Source: an uncultured Collinsella sp.
GTDB lineage: Bacteria; Actinomycetota; Coriobacteriia; Coriobacteriales; Coriobacteriaceae
Direction of reading: 5' to 3'
Assembly (NCBI GenBank): GCA_902496005.1
Contig: CABUZI010000094.1
Span: forward strand, 1 to 6,572
Length of the DNA: 6,572 nt
The notes under the pieces are model-generated. The model did no database searches, was not told where the DNA came from, and worked only from the letters and a program-made list of their open reading frames with translations. This document shows positions 6,280 through 6,572 of the stretch, piece by piece (position 1 is the first letter of the stretch; every line of letters starts with the position of its first letter). The position numbers and the translations under genes were made by a program.

Positions 6280-6572
6280 TTATGCCTCACCTCCTTTGGA
6301 GTGCTTGCCAAGCGCGGTGGTATCTCCATCATTTGTGGCTGTGCTGTCGCTGCCCTGAGATTTATGGTGCGAGCCGATATGCGGCAAGCGGCCCGTGGAC
6401 TGATCGCCGCCCTTGGCGCCACGCTCGCTGGCGTTGAGGCCAAACATGTGGCGGGCGGCAGGAATGGCGGCCGTGTGTTCGCGCATCTCGCGACGCAGGT
6501 CCTCATCCGAAAGCGCCGAGATGCGCATCTGGGTATTGAGGCTCGCTCGGATATATTCGATATTGATAAGCC
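6280..6572 (-). CDS. Unidentified protein, C-terminal part only (runs off window)
   Basis: An open frame enters at the window edge and ends with TAA (6282-6280); 96 complete codons are visible. It starts LINIEYIRASLNTQMRISAL, continues with a charged, probably helical stretch (SDEDLRREMREHTAAIPAAR) and ends in a polar, low-complexity tail of about 45 residues rich in Ser, Gly, Asp, Thr and His that is probably disordered. An internal ATG at 6528 has no ribosome site, so the true start lies beyond the window. Codon use, with mostly G or C in third position, fits a real gene, and the junction with the next gene supports it. I do not recognise the family. Being cotranscribed with a YhgE/Pip protein, it could be a membrane or envelope partner such as a second exporter subunit; that is inference only. 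Confidence -1.
   Translation of the reverse strand, partial: LINIEYIRASLNTQMRISALSDEDLRREMREHTAAIPAARHMFGLNASERGAKGGDQSTGRLPHIGSHHKSQGSDSTATNDGDTTALGKHSKGGEA
6287..6297 (-). promoter_or_regulatory. Near-perfect Shine-Dalgarno site embedded in the upstream gene
   Basis: AAAGGAGGTGA matches the 16S rRNA 3' end over 11 bases and lies 10 bases (from GGAGG) before the ATG at 6279. It also encodes the residues Lys-Gly-Gly-Glu at the end of the upstream protein. Together with the TAA-ATG junction (6282-6277), this implies translational coupling and high translation of the pip-like gene. Confidence -1.

Overview
The window (6,572 bases, GC-rich) holds four complete protein genes and the 3' end of a fifth, all on the minus strand, so transcription runs from high to low coordinates. 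No tRNA, rRNA, insertion sequence, CRISPR array or plus-strand gene was found. Strong Shine-Dalgarno (SD) sites, GC-rich third codon positions, compact spacing and a YhgE/Pip-type exporter beside gut-bacterium-style transporters suggest an actinobacterial anaerobe of the Coriobacteriia, perhaps Collinsella or a relative. That placement is inferred from style and gene content; no marker gene is present.

Reading in the direction of transcription: (1) 6572-6280 is the C-terminal end of an unidentified protein with a polar, low-complexity tail. Its stop codon touches the start codon of (2), a 729-residue YhgE/Pip-family membrane protein (6279-4090), and its last codons form an almost perfect SD site for that gene, so the two are very probably co-transcribed and translationally coupled. 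(3) A roughly 330-base intergenic stretch (3757-4089) has no convincing gene but is rich in structure. It holds a 12-bp perfect hairpin at the pip stop, a bulged hairpin with a moderate T-rich tail, and a strong rho-independent terminator (3824-3860) partly overlapped by a plausible promoter for the next gene. (4) A 327-residue EamA/DMT-family transporter (3756-2773) ends in its own strong terminator (2734-2760). (5) A two-gene operon follows: an M20D-type metallo-amidohydrolase (2657-1356), then 3 bases later a 12-helix major facilitator resembling the OFA/monocarboxylate-porter group (1352-48). A 7-8-7 inverted repeat (2688-2709) upstream of the hydrolase is a possible operator.

The most coherent functional unit is the hydrolase-transporter pair. 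A plausible reading is that the MFS protein moves a small acyl-amino-acid or amide conjugate, or a carboxylate product, and the cytoplasmic M20D enzyme cleaves the amide bond. The DMT transporter is separately terminated and need not be linked. The Pip-type protein and its upstream partner form a third unit, probably an envelope or export function. Several starts were moved to the codon preceded by an SD site: 2657 instead of an upstream TTG, and 3756 instead of an upstream GTG. Nothing here amounts to a clear new biological system; the points most worth checking are the regulatory structures and the unidentified partner of the Pip protein.
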